A stretch of DNA of 64,000 bases, taken from contig PUDQ02000032.1 in NCBI GenBank assembly GCA_002964805.2, forward strand, positions 1 to 64,000. Direction: 5' to 3'. A program made the translations under genes and the position numbers. The DNA is from Trametes villosa. Lineage: Eukaryota > Basidiomycota > Agaricomycetes > Polyporales > Polyporaceae. Below, piece by piece: positions 45,085 to 56,881 of the stretch (within the stretch, counting starts at the first letter, position 1; each line of letters starts with the position of its first letter). Under the pieces are notes generated by a model, which saw only the letters and a list, made by a program, of their open reading frames with translations, ran no database searches and was not told where the DNA came from.

Positions 45085-45671
45085 ATGTCGGAGCTGATGC
45101 TGACCACACCGCACACGCAGAGCCGCCTCTACGCGTACGTTGTCCGTGCCCGGCGGGTGAACGTTGAGCGCTGAGCACTCACCGGCGCCCTGTCCGACAC
45201 AAAGACTGCTCAGGCTGCACACCCTCTTCGCTCGGCCACTCATGCCCATGTGGCGAGGAGTCTCAGAGCTGCGCTCGCCACTCCTGACGTAGGTCGTCCG
45301 CTCCTCACCCACTCTCCCGCGCTATCGTCACGTCCGTACTGACCTCCATTTCCCCACCCCGCAGGCCCCCCACGGTACCCGCAAAACGCAAGGTGCGCCC
45401 TCGAGCACGCACACCCTTCTACCGCTCACCGAGTCCCCGCACATCACAGGCAGCAACGCCGCTGACGCCTCTCACCCCAGCCGAGCCCGCCCACCCTCCG
45501 CCGCCGAAACGGCTCCGCCTGGGCGCATACATCCCATACGCCGCATATGAAGTCCCCCGCCCACCGCCCCCGCCCGTGGTCATCATCACGCCCCCGAGCC
45601 CGAGGCCCTCGAATGGGGGCAAGTCCACGCACTGCGCCGACCGAGAGCCCTCTGGACGTGCGATGCCTTGA
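45085..45671 (+). CDS. Orphan array gene 11, paralogue of gene 9
   Basis: Three exons (45085-45134, 45205-45288, 45365-45671) join in phase into 146 residues. The introns are 70 and 76 bases (GTACGT..AAAG and GTAGGT..GCAG). The start is MSELMLTTPHTQSRLYA. Exon 2 gives an amphipathic, partly hydrophobic stretch (LLRLHTLFARPLMPMWRGVS). The long last exon is basic and Pro-rich (TVPAKRKVRPRARTPFYRS, then PPPPKRLRLGAYIPYAAYEV and PPPPPVVIITPPSPRPSNGG). It is homologous to gene 9 across exons 2 and 3. No signal peptide is expected because the hydrophobic part is internal. Function unknown; the Lys/Arg clusters would fit nuclear localisation. Confidence 0.65.
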
Positions 45672-46110
45672 GAAGCCCGGGTGGTGGCCGGCGGCTCGGG
45701 AAGTGCACAGGGCGGGTAGTGAGGTTATGTAAAGGTATACATTATCGGTTGCGCGGGTGCTGGCCATTGCGAGCGGGGGCAGATTGCGCAGTGAACCCCA
45801 AGCATGTATCTCTTAATGAACCTACTATCGTAATCGTCGGGCTTACGGGACACATGCTCCCGGCATATCGCTATATGCTACCATTGGCATGATGGCTTAC
45901 CTTCATGATCCTTCGAAAGTGTGGGCCCACAGAGATTTTGAGAGAAAGCACAGCACGGTGGTATGTTATTAGGAGTCCCATCCGAACACAAGAAGCGCCT
46001 CCGCCTGGTATACACGTAGATCTACATCCGGATATCAAGCACCCCATCCCCCTTCCCCCTCCCCCTTCCTTCCTCTATCCATCCAGTCCGTTTCCCCCTC
46101 CACCTCCAAC
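45672..46110. other. 3' flanks of gene 11 and the siderophore transporter
   Basis: Convergent 3' ends. Includes copy 2 of the duplicated module (45948-46107), which abuts the transporter's TAG at 46111. Confidence 0.5.
45948..46107. repeat. Duplicated 3'-flank module, copy 2
   Basis: Matches 42053-42220 (see that entry). It may act as the 3' UTR or terminator of gene 11 and, in reverse, of the transporter gene. Confidence 0.75.
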
Positions 46111-48923
46111 CTACCGCCCCCTCCTCTCCCCCTCTTCCTCCCCGTCACTCTCCCCATCGTCATCGCTCACGACCTCGTCCACGCCCTCCTCGCCGGCATA
46201 CGACCTCCTCACGCCCGCGCGCTCGCTCTCGTACACCGCGTTCTGCTGGTCGCCGAGGTACCAGTCCGGCATGAGCAGCGCGAGGCCGACGGGCACGACG
46301 CTCAGCGCCGTCGCGACGATCAGCATCGTCTTCATCGTGTCGCTGTATGCTATCATCCCGCCCCAGTCGCATCAGCGTCCCTGCCTTGCCTTCACACAGA
46401 AACCAAAACCAAACGCGAAGACGAAGAAAGGAGAGGAAGGGAGGGAGACGCACCAGCAATAACCCCCTGCCTAACCGGGTCCCCAAGCGGGCGCGCCCTC
46501 ACATCCGTAATGCTCCCAAACAGCACCTCCCTCTCCCCCTCACTCAGCCCGGGCAAGTGCTCTCTGAGCGCCGCGGGCATCGCCCCGCTCCAGATCGCGC
46601 CGGCGATGCTCCCGCCGACGCCCGCGCCGATCTCCGTCCAGAGGAGGACGAGGGCGGTGATCATCGCGACGTCGGCGTGCGGGACGGACGCCTGCGCGCC
46701 GATGCCCGAGCAGATCGCCGCGAAGCCGCCGCCCATGCCTTGGAGCACTTGCGTCCAGACGAGCTCGGCGTCGGACCCGTCTGCGCCGCGCGAGTGGATC
46801 ATGAGCGCGACGCCGCTGCAGGCAGGAAAGGGGAGAAGGGGGGATTAGATTGAGTGGGAGGAGGGAGGGATCTAAGCGAGATCGACGTACACTAGGCGGA
46901 TACAGAGCCCGACGAAGAGGATCCACTGGGAAGAAAGGCACCGTGAGCAGGCGTGTACGTACGCTGTACGTCCCGAGGAGTAGCCTACCTTGTAGCGGTG
47001 CAGGAAGCGCATGAGGATGCCCGCGATGATGCCAAAGAACGTCAGGCCGAGCGTCTGCACCTGGCCGAAGTAGAACACGCTCGTCATCGACCTGTACATC
47101 CCATCATGCATCATCAGCGCCTGCATTCCGGTGTTCTAGAGGGGGGGAGCCGCGTACCAGGGCTTGGTCACGAGGACGAAGGAGGAGAGGTAGGTGTACG
47201 TCAGGAAGTACGACAGCTTCGCGGGAGGAGGCGCGTCAGCTTGCCGATCCGCGGAAACGCGCATAGAAGACGAAGGATGACGCACGAAGTCGAAGAAGCC
47301 GATCCAAGCGGCGCAGACGACCGTCCGATTCGCGAGGAACCGCCGCGCAATCACAGGCCGCTTCGCGTAGCGGATGTCCCAGAGCACGAACACCGGGAGC
47401 AGGATCCAGCCCGCCACGAACATGGTGAGCATATAGGCTGTGAGATACAGTGATTGACATGTGCGGTTCGCAGGAAGAAGAAATCGCGTGAAGAGGGCTT
47501 ACGACTGCTCCACTGGCCCTTCGCCCGCTGCGCGAGCGTCATGGGCAACAGGATGAGTGCCACAGCGCCGCCGAGCAGGATGAGGCCGACGAGGTCGAGC
47601 TGCTCCGCAAACAGCCACGCGCGCTGCAGCGCGCCGACCTTTACCTGCGGCGCGAGTTCGTTGTGTGAGGGCGCATCAACGAGACCCAGCTGTTTCGCCT
47701 TGCGCTCGCCCCAGAACAGGGTGACAATCAGAGGCGAGAGCGCCATAGGCACCAGGATGGCAAACATAGCATCTGTCAAGTTGGCAGGCGTGAGTACATC
47801 GCGCCACGAATGTCAAGGAGAGACGCGCATACAGCCCCACCGCCAGTTCAGATGCTCAAGGAAGAAGTTGGAGAGGTTCGCGCCGACGAAGGCGTTGACG
47901 AGGAACGGGAGGGAGGTCATGCCCGCCACGATCCCGCGCCATTGGAGGGTGGTGATGTCAGCGATGATTACGGACGTGAGCAGCTGGAGTCCTCTAAGGT
48001 TTAGGTATGTTTAGCACGCGCGCGTGTGGACTGTGAAGGAGAGGACACACGTGTAGCCGCTGCGGGAGCCGCGTGTCGTCAGCGTTGAAACTCTGATACG
48101 GTGCACGACGAGAGCCAACGTACATAGCGTAGAGGATGATGCCGGCGGCGACAGCACCGATGTTGGGGGCGAGAGCAATAACGATATATCCTGTGCCAGA
48201 TGAGCTGAGCTATCCCAATGAGGCGCGAACCACCTTAGACATACCGAGAACATAGAAAACAACTATGGGCACGTAGAGGTCAGCGAATGAACGCATATCC
48301 ACAGATTGGATGCACTTACGGACAACTACATAGGCAGTTCCACGAGAGGTGACGTCTGCCACCTTGGCTATTACAGGTTTCCCGCACGCAACTGTTCCCC
48401 CAATGAGCCGTCAAACGCACGCATGCAGCCACATTGTCATAGATGCGTACCGAGGATAGACTGAGCAACCTGGAGAGAGGATATAAGGCTATGCGCGCCA
48501 AAGTAGGAGGTCGCGAAGGCGAGGTAATTGGACGTCGTCTGGTTGTCTAGCGAGTACACATAGGACGCAAGCGCAATCCTGCACGCGCCCGCCCTCTCGT
48601 CAACACACCCCGTTCACCCAAGAGCGCGCATGCAAAGCGGACGTACCCAATGAAGAGCGACCACCGCGAGGTACGGCCAAAGACGTGCTTCGCGGCCTCC
48701 ACGGCCCTCACACCAGCGTGCGCATCCTCCTCAGCCTCGATCTCCTCAACAATCTCCGGCGCGAGGGTGGTGATCGTAGACGCAGTGAGGACGGAGCGGC
48801 TCCTGCGGTCGCCCACTGTCGCACGCGCAGCGCAGAGTCAGCTTCGGAACCGGAAGAGCGAGGACGCGTGCGCTGACCGGGGGAGGGCGACTGGGGCACG
48901 AGCGAGTACCCGCGGCGCGTCAT
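46111..48923 (-). CDS. Siderophore-iron transporter, MFS (ARN/SIT-like)
   Basis: A chain of about 13 exons keeps frame from an ATG at 48923 (MTRRGYSLVPQSPSPGQRT) or a later one at 48816 to TAG at 46111, giving about 600 residues. The SIT subfamily imports ferric siderophores with proton symport through 14 membrane helices. Landmarks are an acidic cytosolic N-terminus (EIVEEIEAEEDAH), RTSRWSLFIG, the SIT hallmark YVYSLDNQTTSNYLAFATSY, LAPNIGAVAAGIILYAIGY, SVIIADITTLQWRGIVAGM, then LPFLVNAFVGANL, LNWRWGYAMFAILVP and VLLWTEIGAGVGGSIAGAIW. The C-terminal tail is acidic (DEVVSDDDGESDGEEEGE). Exon 1 upstream of EIVEEIE is inferred from phase only. Siderophore transporters are usually induced by iron starvation; I did not identify GATA-type sites with confidence. 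Confidence 0.9.
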
Positions 48924-49573
48924 GGCAGCGGCAGGGTGCGGGGGTCAGCTAGTGGGCGGTGGTGAGAGAGAGAGCGGGGCAGGGCGCCATGGGAGGGAGG
49001 GTAGAGTTAAGTGGACAGGCCCGGGAGCGGAGGAGAGAGGGAATCAGAGTGCTCGATGCGTGCTAGGCCGCGGCGTGATATCTTATCAGATACCGCGTGC
49101 CGCCTATTCCGATCATCTCTCGCCTCCCCTCCTCCCTCTCCCCCCCTGCCATATCCAGCCCGCTCTCTTCACCTCGGCATCGCCTGCTTGCATGTGTGTC
49201 TTACGAAAGGTAAGACACCGCGGCCGGCACGCAATAGTTCGGAACGCCCTCGGCGTGCGTGCATCTCTCCAGCGCGGTAAGCGCCTCCAACTTCAGCTGT
49301 ATATACTTTCGCGGCTCCGCCACCTATAAAGTTCTCACTGTGTAGAGTCTCTTTCTAGTATCAATACGGTGAGTGTCGACGAGACTCGGTATTGAATGTG
49401 ACAGATAGGTTGCCCTCGGACACCTGCACGGAGATCTAGACATGTTTCTATAGTGTTGTACAACATCAACTAGGATACACAACAAAACCTGGCACACCGC
49501 AAACCGGCCTCTGCGTCAACGCAACGAGGCCTCCCCCCCCCTTCCCCTCCCCTCTCCCAAACCCCTCCCGCGC
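48924..49573. other. Intergenic between transporter and AXL2-like gene
   Basis: Contains the 5' flank of the transporter and the 3' flank of the AXL2-like gene. Short purine-rich repeats (GAGAGAGAGAG near 48964) and a C-run near 49532 are present. Minor TATC motifs near 49079-49092 (GATATCTTATCAGATA) resemble GATA-factor sites (SREA-type regulators of siderophore genes bind such motifs), which fits but does not prove iron control. Confidence 0.4.
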
Positions 49574-52500
49574 TCAGCCCGCCTTCCGGTCAACGACCTC
49601 CACGACGACCCGTCCCACACACTCCCCGCTCGCCCTCACATACACCCCCACCTCGACCTCGCCCACGTCCACGCCCGCCGGCGTCCCCGACAGCTCCACG
49701 ACCCTCCGCTCCGCGCGCGTCCCCATCCCGCTCGGCACCGCGTCCACGTTCGCGCGCACGAACCGCGGCATGACCTTGCCCGACACCAGCCGCACTTCCA
49801 GTAGTGCGGGCTTGCCCGCGGGGACGGACGTCGTGACGCGGTACCGGAAGCGCTCCCCGACGCGCGCGAGCATGCGCGGCGTGGGCATGGACGCGGGCGC
49901 GCCGCCGTCATGGCCGTGCTGCGACGACTCGAGCGAGGAGAACGAGGGGACGGGGGATGCCTCGACCGTCACTATCAAACCAGTCAGCACTTCATCTCTG
50001 ACCGCAATAAGTAGGGGACGCACGTCTAGAGGCCAAGCTCCGGCCATCATCCCCCAACGCGCGCACATACTCGATGCCCGCCCTCAGCTCGTCCGCGCTC
50101 TCCGCCGGGGGCTGCTGCTGCTGCTGCACGCCCCTGAACACCTTCGCCATCTGACTCGCCACCCGCTTCGGGCCCCCGCCCCCGCTCCCGCTCCCCGACG
50201 CCGCAGCCCCAGGGACAGGCTCGTTCGGGTCGGGCGAGAAGAACGACGAGGGCAGCTTGGGCACCGGCACGCGCGCCGCGCTCGTGAACGGGACGAGCCG
50301 CGGCCGCCCGCCGTCCTGCGTGGTCCCGAACGAGAGCGCGCTCGCCGCGCTCCGCACGCTCATCGCGCGCGTCGCGTGCGTGATCACCGCCTCCTCCTCG
50401 TGTGTGCGCGTGCTCGAGCTCGTCACGAACGACGACGCCTCCGAGCGCGCCGACTGCCGCTTCTCCCTCGCCAGGGGCGGGGCGCGCGGGGCGGCGAAGT
50501 CCGCACGGCGTCGCGGGACGGAGCGCGCGTCGGTTGAGGATGAGGGCGAGTCGACGAGCGACGTGAGCCCGCTCTGCGCATAGTGCCCGGGGTTGAAGTG
50601 CGGCAGGTCCGGGATGCTGTCCGTGGTGACGGGGAGCCCGTCGATGCCCGCCATCGCGCTCGCGCGCGTGTCACTCGTCATGATCAGCGTCGGCTTCCCG
50701 ATGACGGGCCGCTTGGGCCCGCTCACGACGCGCCGGTACTTGTCGCTCACGATGCGCGCCGTGTTGCGGATCTTGCCCAGGAACTCGACCTTCTTCATAA
50801 CTCCGGGGCTCTGCGGCAGGCTGGCGGGGCTCAGTGGGGACCGGACGTTGATTGCGGCCGCGGTGTTCGACAGTGTGCGGGTGAGGACGCGAGAGAGCGT
50901 CGTACCGAAGCCGGCAGCCTCCTTGCCAGGGGAAGAGGGCCCGGCTTTCTCGCTCCAACCGTATCCTTCTTCACCCTTGGGCCCGCCGTACTGCTCGCCG
51001 TCGACCTCGATGCCAATCCCGTACCACTTCATCTCCGCATCCGTGTATGCCCGCTGTGCCTCCTCGCCAACGACAGCAGAGTCGGGTACGTGCGTGCACC
51101 GACGCAGGATCGCGAACGAGATGGCGATGGCCGCGAACGCGCTGATGATGCCGAACGCAATCTTCAGCCCAAGCACCAGCTTCGCGCGCGAGACCGCAGA
51201 AAGACCGCCAGCTTTGTTGTGCTGATGCGCGTAGTCGGACGTCGATAGCGAGAGTGGCAGGTTGGTGTGCGACGTAGAGTGTGTGAGGCGCGAGTAGGCC
51301 GTGAAAGTAACCGAGATATGGTTGTACGGGATGCCCGACGGGATCGTGCCGGACATCTGCCCAGAGCTCGAGTCGAAGTTCAGGTAGCCGCCAGCTTCCG
51401 CAGGGTCGAACGTAGCAGTGAGGTTCACGTTCGAGTTCTGGCTGCCAAGCCCGCTGCTGTTGGAGTAGAACTGCACCAGGTCAAAGGAGAACGCGCTGCC
51501 AGGGTTGACCAGGATAGGCTGCAAGTCAGGTGTCGAAAAGAACGACGGCACAGCAGCAATAGCCACGTTCGTCGTAAGAGTCTGGTTGACTGAGGATGTC
51601 AGAGTGACGGGCAAGATCCCGCTCGTGAAATCCGACGGAGGATGCCCGCTGAGCGTCTTGCTGGTCGCGTTGTACTGCAGCCAGCTCTCGAGGTCAGACG
51701 TGTCGATATCCAGATCAGTAATGTTCCCGGGCGCAAGAGGCTGTCCGTCGATGAGCACCCCAGAGAAGTCCGCCGCCGAGTTCAGCATCAGTTGGAACGG
51801 AGCGTCCGCCGTGACGTTGATCGTCGGCAGCGAGAGGGTCGCCAAAGTCATATCGTGAGCAGCCACCACCAGATCGAAGGGCAGAGACGCAGCAGAGTAG
51901 CCTTCCTGGTCAGACGCATGCAGGACTAGAGAGACGGTATGGGGCCCAGTAAGCTCCTCGGGCCGAGGCGTGACACCGCCAAAGGTCATGGCGCGCTCGT
52001 TGAACTTGATCCAGTCCGGCAGAGGGGAGCCATCCGCCTGAGTGGCGGCGTAGTACAGGCTGTTCGACGCAACGAAGGTGTTGTACTGGAAGCCGATGCT
52101 GTACGACCACTTCGGCGGGACGCGGAGAGCGGGCCTGGAGTTGTAGAGCGCGGAGTTGTTGGGCACCAAGAAGACGGAGGACAGCGAGGGATTCTTCTCC
52201 GTGAACTGGTCTTGGATGGGGATGTGCAACTCCGGCGGGGGATAGGGCGTCACGCAGAGCGTAACAGAGGACGACGCGGACTCGGAGGACTTGGGGTCGC
52301 TAGCGGTAACGGTGATCCGTGGCGAGCCCTCGTCGTCCGCGTCGGGGGTACCGTGGAAGGTGTGAGTGCCTGAGTCAAAAGAGAGCCAGGCGGGCAGGGC
52401 GGACGCCGAGTAGGTCAGCGTCTCGTTCGCGGCCGAAAGGAAGGTGTTGTTAGGTATTGTCCATGTGTAAGGAGTGTGGATGCGCGCGATGGGCGGGAGC

Positions 52501-52592
52501 TGGTCGTCGAGCTTGTAGGAGACCAAGACAGAGGGCGACGCGTTTACCAGGAGCACGGAGAGGAGGAGAGGGAGGTAACGAATGGGGAGCAT
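49574..52592 (-). CDS. AXL2: AXL2-like cadherin-fold membrane protein (bud/polarity marker)
   Basis: Two exons (50024-52592 and 49574-49971) join in phase (C|TG) into 988 residues. An N-terminal signal peptide (MLPIRYLPLLLSVLLVNASP) leads into dystroglycan-type cadherin-like repeats (ALPAWLSFDSGTHTFHGTPD, then LPDWIKFNERAMTFGG, and later SWLQYNATSKTLSGHPPSDF and GYLNFDSSSGQMSGTIPSG), each showing the W-L-F-D..F-G-T signature. One transmembrane helix (about residue 515) reads LGLKIAFGIISAFAAIAISF. A long Ser/Pro-rich cytosolic tail follows, with the C-terminal exon coding a beta-rich segment. In yeast, Axl2 marks axial bud sites and recruits septin and polarity factors. A role in hyphal polarity or septation is inferred. 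Several N-glycosylation motifs lie in the ectodomain. Confidence 0.85.
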
Positions 52593-53213
52593 AGTGATGT
52601 CGATGAACGGTAAACGCTGGGGCACGCGACGGGAGTCGACCAGCGACCTCAGATCAACCAAGCAAGGAGAGAGTGAGGTATCGCGTAGAGACAGGCGTCG
52701 GCGTCGAGGCCAGCAACTCGCAGGTCGTCGAGAACGATGAGGGAGACGAAGAGGGAGGAGAGAAGGAACAAGCCAACTCAAATCCCGCCAAACAACCAAC
52801 TCAACGCCGCCACGTGCGGTAGGCGCCCGCCCCACCGATCAAACGAGAAACACCTCGGCACCGTCAGAGATGTAGAGCTCGGTGCAACGTACTTACCTTA
52901 GAACGGACGGTCAAAGTCAACAGTATCTTCTCGACTTCTTACGAGATGGGAAAAAAAATTATTGCCATGCGTAGATGGTGGGTTCACTAATCTACAGGAA
53001 GGTCTGCAGTCTTAGAATGACACGAGTGAATGTGGGCGAAGCTGAAGCGCATAATGATGACAAGGAACGACGAATTCGCAGCAAGCAGCGTGCTGCGTAC
53101 GTGGCACTGCACACGCACATATGACGGCCGGAGACCTGTACACGAGCACGTCCATCAAATAAACATATAAGTAGTTCGAAGGAGGGTATCGTTCAAACGC
53201 GCAGAGGTATGCA
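52593..53213. other. Intergenic, AXL2-like promoter and BUD6 3' flank
   Basis: The start side shows an open frame upstream of the chosen ATG, but it lacks conserved sequence and precedes the signal peptide, so it is treated as 5' UTR. Nothing else is seen. Confidence 0.5.
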
Positions 53214-56200
53214 TCACGACGTCTCACCCGCCGCCGAGGCGTCGCCCGCCTCTCCTTCTCCCGCCGGCAGCCCTGGCGACGTAGCGCGGGGAGACGGCAG
53301 CCCGGAGCTCGAGCCCACGAGCGGCGACGCCGGGCCCGCCCCAACAGGCCCGCCGCCCCCGGTGAACATCGCCTTGAGCGTGAGCTCGTCCTTGCGCTTG
53401 CGCACGCGCTCCGCCTCCTCCGCGCCGCCCGTCATGCGCAGCTTCTTGCCCGCGACGAACCCGTTCAGCTCGTTCTGGAACTCGTCCGTCCGCGTCGCCA
53501 TCTCGCGCTCCCGGTTCTTCTCGTTCGCCGCAATCGCCTTCAGCCGCCGCTCCGGGTCGACCGCCGCGCTCCGGATCTCGAGCATCACGTTGTTCAGCCC
53601 GCCCTGCGCCTCCTCCGCGGGCGCGGGCCGGAACGTCGGCGCGCGGCGCTTCGTCGACGACGCGCCGCGCAGCGAGATGACCTTCTCGACGTGGCCGAAC
53701 ACCTCGAGCACGGCCTTGTGGTCCTCGAAGAGGTCCTCGAGGAACTCCTCCTGGTGCTGCAGGAACTGCTGCTCCTCGACGATGTTCTGCAGCTCCTCCT
53801 CCCACGTCTTCTTCCACATCGGCTTGATCGTCTGGATGTGGTCCTTGAGGCTCTGCAGCTCGCCCGCGACCGCGTCGATGTCGCCCTTGACGTTCCGGAG
53901 CAGGAACGCCTTGGGGGACACGTTCCGCTTCAGCACGTCGTCCTTGATGCCCTCGACCGTGTCCTGCAGCTCCTCCATGCGCGTGAGCACGTTCTGCGAG
54001 CGCGTGTCGAGCTTCGCCTTGCCCGTGTCGATGTACGCGCGCGCACCGCCGACCTGCTGCGTCGACAGCTGCTTCACCGTCTGCGTCTGCGCGCGCAGCG
54101 TCCCTAGGCTGTCCTTCGTCTGCTTCATGAACTCCGTGTACAGCTGCCGCATGATCCCCAGGTCCCGCCGCAGGTTCTGCACCTCGTCGAACTGCGTCTT
54201 CAGGTCCGTCACCACCCGCGTCGTGTACTCGGACGCGCCCGTCATCTGCGGCTGCAGCGTCGACCCCGTGTGCTGCATCTGCAGCGTCGAGCCCGTCCAC
54301 TGCGGCTCGATCGGCGCGGGACTCGGCTCGCGGCCCACGATGGGCGCCGCGGTGTTCTCGGGGATGAGGCGGGATATCCGGCGCGCGACGTCGCGGAAGC
54401 GCTGCTCTGAGGGCCGAGGCGCGATGGGCGTGCTCTCTGCGAGCGGCTGAGCGATGATGGTAGACGTTCGGCGGTTGTTCACGACGGCCGTCCGCAGATC
54501 CTTGATGTCCTGCTGCAATGACGATATCTGCACATCGATATGCTGCTTGATCTGGTCCAGCGCTGGATAAGGTATGATCAGCCTCGTCGTCTTCGAACAC
54601 TGCGAGGAAACTTACGTTCGATGTTCAGAGAGAGCATGACCTTCTCCTTCACCTCGTCGACATCCTCCAGCTCGTACTGCACTCCGCTTGACGGATCCCG
54701 GATGTAGATCGCCGGGAAGTTGTCCTGCCCAGGACTATACGAGAACTTGTCCACGAACAGCAGCCGCAAGTTCGTCAGCGACATCCCAGGCTCGATCACC
54801 ACCTTCTTGACTTCCCGCCCGACTTGCAGGAATACCGGGAACGGCTTGTTCCCTGCATCCGCGGCGCTCTCAACGGACTCGGCTGGAGAGACGCGCACAT
54901 CCGGGGTCGAGGCGGCCGCCCGTGCAGCATCACTGCTCTCAGGTAGCTGGGGCGTCGACCGTCCTGGTGCTTCAGCCTCGGCGCCAGGCTGTGGTGAAGT
55001 CGACTTCGGCGGTAATGGAGGCACAGGCGGGGGCTCCTCTCCCTCGACGATCGGCGATGGCCCGCGCCCGCGCTGACTCCGATTCCTATCGCGGTTCTTC
55101 CGTGGGCTGGCATTGTCGCCCTCCTCCGCCAGCGCCGCGAGGTCTCCAGGAGTGAGCGCCCCGTTCGCAGCGATCAGCGAGCGGCGGTTCCCTCCGCCAC
55201 TGGTACTGCCACCGCCACCCCCAGCGCGCATGCCCGTCATCTTCGAGATGTTGTACGTCGAGAAGCGTTTGCTCGCGCGCCGCTCGAGCGCCTCCGCCTT
55301 CTTGAGTGCCGCGAGCGAGTTCTGCACCGCGGGCGGGGGCGGCTCCATCGGGGTCGACTCTGTTGATGGCGTGCCAGGGACCGAGATATCTTCAGCAGGG
55401 GGAGGAGATACCGGCGTTGCGTCATTGACGAGTACCGCAGGGGGTGGTGGGACAGGTCCGTCCACGAGAGAGAAGCGCTTAACGTGCCCCGGAACTGGAG
55501 CCTGTACTGATGGTGGTCGTGGTAGAGTAGGCTCCGGAGAAGGAGAAGCGAAGCCATTCGTTTGCTGTCGTGGGTCGCGAGGGAAATTAGGGTCTGCAGA
55601 GGAGGTAGAGTACGCGCGCGGCGTCGGGAAGCTATTCGCCTGTCCTAATGACGGGCGTGCCTGCGCGGGCGTCGAAGACCGCTGGCGGACGTTCTCACTG
55701 TCCGCACTAAGTGCGTTCGCGATAGCCGGGGAGGTGAACCCGCCCACGAAGGGTTGCTCCGCGGACCCGTTCGGGATGGGCGGGAGCGTGTTTTCTGAGC
55801 TGGACGGCTTCCGTCTTGACGAGGGCGTCTTGCTGCGGGCCGGGGCGTCGTTCGGGCCGCGGGAGGACGGGCGAGACTGCGAGGGCTCTTCCCGGACGCG
55901 CTCCGACCGCGACGAGCGCGAGTCCCGGTCACTGCCCCCGTCGGAGCGCTGCTTGTGATCTTGCACGATGCGCCGGTATATCGACTGCTTCGCCCGCAGG
56001 CCCTGCAGGAGCTGGGTGATGATTTTGCGCACCCGGGGCAGGAACTTCTCGAGGTTCTCCGGGTTGGCGTCTTCGGAGAGACAGGCTTCGAGGATTTCGC
56101 GGAGGTCGTCCGGGACGGATGCGAGCTCGCTGGTGCGATGTGAATTGGATGGAGGGGCGGTGGGAATCGGTGTCACTCACTTCATATCGATCCCGAATGC

Positions 56201-56881
56201 TCCGAAGGCCGCCACTGCCGAGTTGAAGTCGTTCCCGAGACGAACATAGACGTCGCTGACGTAGACCTCGTCCACGATTTGCTTGCTCCATTGTGTGAGG
56301 GACTCGAGGAGAACCTTGATCGAAACGAGGAGCCGTGTAACGGCGGACTCGACGGCCGGCTGCGAGCGATGTCAGAACGGCGCAAAACATGATACGTAGA
56401 TGCCAATATGAAAGGAAGGTAGGGTTCAGAGCAAAATCTGACATTGTGAAAGGAGTACGTTGAACTGCTGTGGTACAGTCCAACTGCAATCAACCTAGAT
56501 GGTCCTACGCTGGGCGCGTCCGTTTTCGTGCCGCCCCGTTAGTGACGCAAGGATCGTTGGATGTTCTAGATATTATTCTCTCATTCGACCGAGGCTACCG
56601 AGGCTTGTGGGGAATATCATGAGCTGCAGGGAACCAGCAGCCGTTGGATATCTCGTGAGCTGCGCATATTGTCCGACGGCTTCCCCCTCGGGTCCAAACG
56701 ATTCCAACACTCCCGAAACACGGCCAACCAACAGGAAGCTCCACACAAAGTCAGTACTCACGTTTGGTGGTGGTCGTGATCTCTCGCTCCGAGAAGATGA
56801 AGCAGAAGCGTTGGACGAGACAGATTGGTTCGTGCGCCGTGAGGGGTGTGAGGCCTGCCTTGTCGCGGTTGCGGCGGACAT
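53214..56881 (-). CDS. BUD6: Actin-interacting polarity protein BUD6/AIP3
   Basis: Exon 1 (56762-56881) begins MSAATATRQASHPSRRT. A second exon (about 56173-56361) encodes PAVESAVTRLLVSIKVLLES and the conserved WSKQIVDEVYVSDVYVRLGN. A long exon (54615 to about 56118) gives VPDDLREILEACLSEDANPE, QLLQGLRAKQSIYRRIV, a disordered Pro/Ser region and the AIP3 block (KKVVIEPGMSLTNLRLLFVD). The last exon (53214-54562) is the coiled-coil/actin-binding region, with VVTDLKTQFDEVQNLRRDLG, VEEQQFLQHQEEFLEDLFED and a C-terminal Gly/Ser tail. The total is about 1050 residues. Bud6 nucleates actin with formins and belongs to the polarisome. The first intron (about 400 bases) is unusually long for this genome and could hide a missed exon. 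It lies tandem with the AXL2-like gene. Confidence 0.9.

Noticed and set aside
52593..52835. Upstream extension of the AXL2-like open frame
   Set aside because: It lies before a clear signal peptide and has no ATG-supported conserved sequence.
53224..54600. 458-codon second minus-strand frame and 413-codon plus-strand frame over BUD6
   Set aside because: The first is Ala/Arg/Gly-rich low-complexity sequence in a shifted frame, the second is antisense; the BUD6 frame has the conserved coiled-coil sequence.
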